A stretch of 64,000 nucleotides of DNA. Origin: Planosporangium mesophilum (GTDB lineage: Bacteria; Actinomycetota; Actinomycetes; Mycobacteriales; Micromonosporaceae). The stretch is taken from contig NZ_BOON01000041.1 of the NCBI RefSeq assembly GCF_016863255.1, forward strand, positions 29,790 through 93,789, written 5' to 3'. The first letter of the stretch is position 1. Each line of letters starts with the position of its first letter. The position numbers and the translations under genes were made by a program. Positions 61,323 through 64,000 of this stretch are shown here, piece after piece. The notes below the pieces were generated by a model that was given only the letters and a program-made list of their open reading frames with translations, searched no databases and was not told the DNA's origin.

Positions 61323-64000
61323 GTGAGCAATCGGCTGGCTCTGGTGGTCGCCTCACAGTGGGGGGCCGGCCCAAACAGGCTCGATTTCTTGCCCGAGCTG
61401 GCCGGTGAGCTGGCGAAGGTTCTTACCGACCCGCGGTTGGGCGACTGCGACAGCGCACTGGCATCCGGTGCCCTGCTGATCGACTTGACGCGTCCCGAAA
61501 CCGTCGCCGCGGTCAAAGAGGCCTTCAAAAAGGCCAACGACGCCGGCGCCACCTTGGTACTGGCCCTACTCGGCCACGGCATCGCCTTCGACGAAGACTT
61601 CTACTTCCTCCCATACGACGGTACGGCCCAGGGCGACTCGGACGAGGATGTGCACCTGCCGCAGCTCCTCAAGGAGCAGTTACGAGCGGCGGCGAATCTA
61701 GACGGGCTGTTGGTGCTGTTGGACACCTGCTACGCGGGCATCGGCGCCGAGGGAGCCGCCGCGTGGCGGGAGGTGGGCCTAGGCGAGTGCCGACGCCGAT
61801 ACGAGATGTTGACGGCCAGCGGCGACCAACCCGCTTTCGGCGGCAAATTCTCCCGTGCGTTGATTGAGGTGCTGCGTTCCGGTGTTCCTGCTGCCGGCAG
61901 CACGGTTGACTCTCGCTACGCGAGAGCGAAACTTCAGCAACGTCTCGGGTCTCAGCACCCGAAGCGCGTCACCCACGACGGCGGCGGCTATGAGGTGCCT
62001 GGCGACGAAGGGCTGTGGTTGGCGCACAACGCCGCTCACGATGTGACGATGGGTGGGGCGGACGCCCGTGGGGTGGTCCGGGACCGCGTTGCGGAACTGA
62101 CCGCCCACCTGCAGCCTTTGGGTGTCCTCGACAAGCTGGTTGCCGCCGCCACCACCACGACGTGGGTGGCCCTCGTCGGCCCGCGGGGCAGTGGCAAGTC
62201 GACCCTCGCCGCAGCCCTGGCCCGCCCCACATCCACCCGCGGGAAAGTCCCCGATAGATTCGTCCAGGCGATCGCGTTCGCTACCCGCACCAGCACCATG
62301 GCTGACTTGGCCGGCACCCTCGCCGCCCAGATGGCCGTGACGGTAACCGGCTTCGGCGGCGCCAGCAATCGCTACCTGCACCGGTTGACCTCAGAGGAGC
62401 AGCAGGGCCTCGACGCTATGCAACGGCACGTCATCGGCCCCTTGACGCTACTCGACCCGGTCCCCGTGACGCGGCTGGTCGTCGACGCAGTCGACGACCT
62501 CCCCCAGACCACCCACCACACACTGTTGAATACGCTGGACGCGTTGGGCGGCAGGCTGCACGTGGTGGTCACTGCCCGCCCCGACTCACTCCTCCCAGGG
62601 GGCAGCCGGCTCATCCCCACCGGGCGAGCCAGCGACGACATCATCACCGAGTACCTGCGCAGCCGCGGCGTCGCCGAGGAGTACCGCGCCGCCCTGTTGC
62701 GCCAGGCCAGAGGCAGTTGGCTGCATGCACAGCTGCTGGCTGACCGCGCCGTGCGGCGCGGCTTCGACCCGGCCACGCTGGCCGACGACGTACGACCGAG
62801 CCTCACCAAGCTCTACGACGACGAACTCTTGGCCGCCAGCCGGTATGACACCGCCGTCTGGCAGTCCAGCCTACGACCGGTCCTCGGCCTGCTCGCCGTG
62901 GCCGGCGTCGGTCCGGTTCTGCCCCTATCACTGCTCGTGGCCGCCAGCGGCCACCTGCACGGTCCCGCCACAACCACCCAGGTCCGTGACGTGCTGGTAG
63001 CCGTCTCCGGTCTCGTCGTGCGGGCACAGCCCGGGCAGCCGACCGAACACGTCGGCCTGTTCCACGACAGCCTCGCCGAAGACTACCTGTTGCGCTCCAA
63101 CGGTGGCCAATTCCTGATCGAGCCGGCCGACTATCACGCCGCACTTGCAACAGCCATCAACGACCTCGCCCCGCTGCAGGAACACGACCTCAGCGATCCA
63201 CTGCACCGGTACGCCCTGCACGCCGAAGCCCGTCACCGCTGGTATGCATGTCACGACAGCGGCGCAGTGATCGAAAGCCTCGCTCAACGGTCCGCCGGGT
63301 CCGCCACGGATGAGCAGGAAAAGTGGCAACCTTGGCCGGACATTCTCGCCACGCTTGGAAACGAGCATCCAGACGCCCTCGAAGCCAGGGCACACGTTGC
63401 TGAGTGGACCGGGCGAGCCGGAAACCCGGCAGCCGCTCGCGATCAGTACGCGGCACTAGTGTCCGCACTAGAGCGACTTCCCAAGTCACGAGACCCCGAC
63501 ATCCTCATAGAGGCTCGTGCCAGCCTCGCCGCGTGGACCGGACGGGCCGGGAATGCAGCCGCCGCCCGTGATCAGTACACCGATCTGCTGCCGATCCGCA
63601 CGAAGGTGTCTGGGGCAGATAACCCCCGCACCCTCACCGTCCGGCACAACATCGCCCACTGGACCGGAGTGGCCGGCAGCCCGACCGCCGCCCGCGATCA
63701 GTACACCGATCTGCTGCCGATCCGCACGAAGGTGTCAGGGGCAGAGAATGCCGACACCCTGGCCGTGCGGCACAACCTCGCCCATTGGACCGGGGAGGCC
63801 GGCGACCCGACCGCCGCCCGTGACCAGTTCGTCGAGCTGCTAGACCTGCAGAGAGAGGCCATGGGATGGGAAAATCCGCAGACCCTCCTCACTCGCGCCA
63901 AGCTCGCCGGCTGGACCGGAAAGGCTGGAGATGCCGCCGCCGCCCGCGGCCAGTACAAGGCGCTGCTTCCACTGACGGAGCGGAAATTCGGCCCGGAGCA
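61323..64000 (+). CDS. Caspase-like protease / STAND NTPase / TPR protein (runs off the window)
   Basis: The 892 visible residues have three parts. Residues 1-230: a caspase-like (C14) domain with the dyad His85 in LVLALLGHGIAFDE and Cys136 in LLVLLDTCYAGIGAEG. Residues about 250-530: a STAND-type NTPase with Walker A LVGPRGSGKST (286-294) and Walker B TRLVVDAVDD, then a winged-helix-like region. From about 686: TPR repeats of 42-43 residues with the motif WTGxAGxxxAARDQY. Such proteins probably sense a trigger with the repeats, oligomerise with ATP, and activate the protease, leading to cell death or dormancy during phage attack. A stop at 61317 forces the GTG start. Confidence 0.9.
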   Translation, partial: MSNRLALVVASQWGAGPNRLDFLPELAGELAKVLTDPRLGDCDSALASGALLIDLTRPETVAAVKEAFKKANDAGATLVLALLGHGIAFDEDFYFLPYDGTAQGDSDEDVHLPQLLKEQLRAAANLDGLLVLLDTCYAGIGAEGAAAWREVGLGECRRRYEMLTASGDQPAFGGKFSRALIEVLRSGVPAAGSTVDSRYARAKLQQRLGSQHPKRVTHDGGGYEVPGDEGLWLAHNAAHDVTMGGADARGVVRDRVAELTAHLQPLGVLDKLVAAATTTTWVALVGPRGSGKSTLAAALARPTSTRGKVPDRFVQAIAFATRTSTMADLAGTLAAQMAVTVTGFGGASNRYLHRLTSEEQQGLDAMQRHVIGPLTLLDPVPVTRLVVDAVDDLPQTTHHTLLNTLDALGGRLHVVVTARPDSLLPGGSRLIPTGRASDDIITEYLRSRGVAEEYRAALLRQARGSWLHAQLLADRAVRRGFDPATLADDVRPSLTKLYDDELLAASRYDTAVWQSSLRPVLGLLAVAGVGPVLPLSLLVAASGHLHGPATTTQVRDVLVAVSGLVVRAQPGQPTEHVGLFHDSLAEDYLLRSNGGQFLIEPADYHAALATAINDLAPLQEHDLSDPLHRYALHAEARHRWYACHDSGAVIESLAQRSAGSATDEQEKWQPWPDILATLGNEHPDALEARAHVAEWTGRAGNPAAARDQYAALVSALERLPKSRDPDILIEARASLAAWTGRAGNAAAARDQYTDLLPIRTKVSGADNPRTLTVRHNIAHWTGVAGSPTAARDQYTDLLPIRTKVSGAENADTLAVRHNLAHWTGEAGDPTAARDQFVELLDLQREAMGWENPQTLLTRAKLAGWTGKAGDAAAARGQYKALLPLTERKFGPE
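63378..64000 (+). repeat. Tandem 126-bp TPR-coding repeats
   Basis: Units begin at 63378, 63504, 63633, 63759 and 63885, spaced 126, 129, 126 and 126 bp, each encoding one 42-43 residue TPR. Two adjacent units share a nearly identical block around the codons for RDQYTDLLPIRTKVSG (63567 and 63693 onward), differing at only one or two bases. This indicates recent duplication or gene conversion within the sensor region. The array continues beyond the window. Confidence 0.9.

Noticed and set aside
61292..62381. Minus-strand ORFs across the caspase/NTPase gene
   Set aside because: They are antisense shadows; the plus-strand frame has the His/Cys dyad, Walker motifs and no stop over 2.6 kb.
63378..64000. 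Tandem DNA repeats as a CRISPR array or satellite
   Set aside because: The units are contiguous without spacers, are multiples of three and keep an open frame with TPR consensus residues.

Overview
This window is very GC-rich, densely coded actinobacterial DNA. Mycothiol-type maleylpyruvate isomerase, DUF397, the SAM-methyltransferase family DUF574, an XRE/DUF5753 regulator, STAS-type anti-sigma antagonists and a chromosomal Rox-type rifamycin monooxygenase together suggest a filamentous actinomycete, probably of the Micromonosporaceae. The family assignment is inference; no rRNA gene is present to fix it.

Layout. 0-1.2 kb: the start of an ECF sigma factor and two STAS-domain antagonists. 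1.3-5.6 kb: an MFS transporter and a TMADH-like flavin/Fe-S demethylase-type oxidoreductase with a GntR/FCD regulator; a shared AT-rich motif lies before the transporter and before the regulator. 5.7-18 kb: metabolic and resistance genes, including an APH-like kinase, a GH5-like enzyme with permuted order, a TetM/OtrA-type ribosome-protection GTPase with a short upstream leader frame, a PQQ sugar dehydrogenase, a ketopantoate reductase family member, and a YbhN-type membrane protein. 18-25.5 kb: the XRE/DUF574/DUF397 set, a diguanylate cyclase and secreted proteins. 26-37 kb: NhaA, an acyl-CoA ligase, HrpB helicase and a DesA3-like acyl desaturase with its reductase. 37-44 kb: Rox with an upstream rifamycin-associated element, and an M16-like peptidase operon. 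45-48.8 kb: an ABC transporter facing a NarL-type two-component system across a repeated dyad operator. 51-57 kb: universal stress proteins and Acg-type nitroreductases with DosR-like dyads, resembling a hypoxia/dormancy island. 57.7-59.6 kb: a secreted peptidoglycan amidase.

The chromosome appears to end at about 59.88 kb in this window. A 44-nt 3' remnant of tRNA-Val(CAC), followed by the old tRNA terminator, is what integration into that tRNA gene leaves behind, and its orientation puts the mobile element to the right. The first recognisable cargo is a divergent pair: an alpha/beta hydrolase and a large caspase-like/STAND NTPase/TPR protein running off the window. This architecture matches actinobacterial conflict (anti-phage, abortive-infection type) systems and is the most interesting content.

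A second theme is decay. At least seven genes carry internal or terminal deletions: a P450, an LD-carboxypeptidase, a response regulator, NuoE/F, a USP/CoA-binding chimera, a PH-like membrane protein and a saccharopine-dehydrogenase-like tail. Several IS remnants are also present, two of them related copies flanking the stress island.
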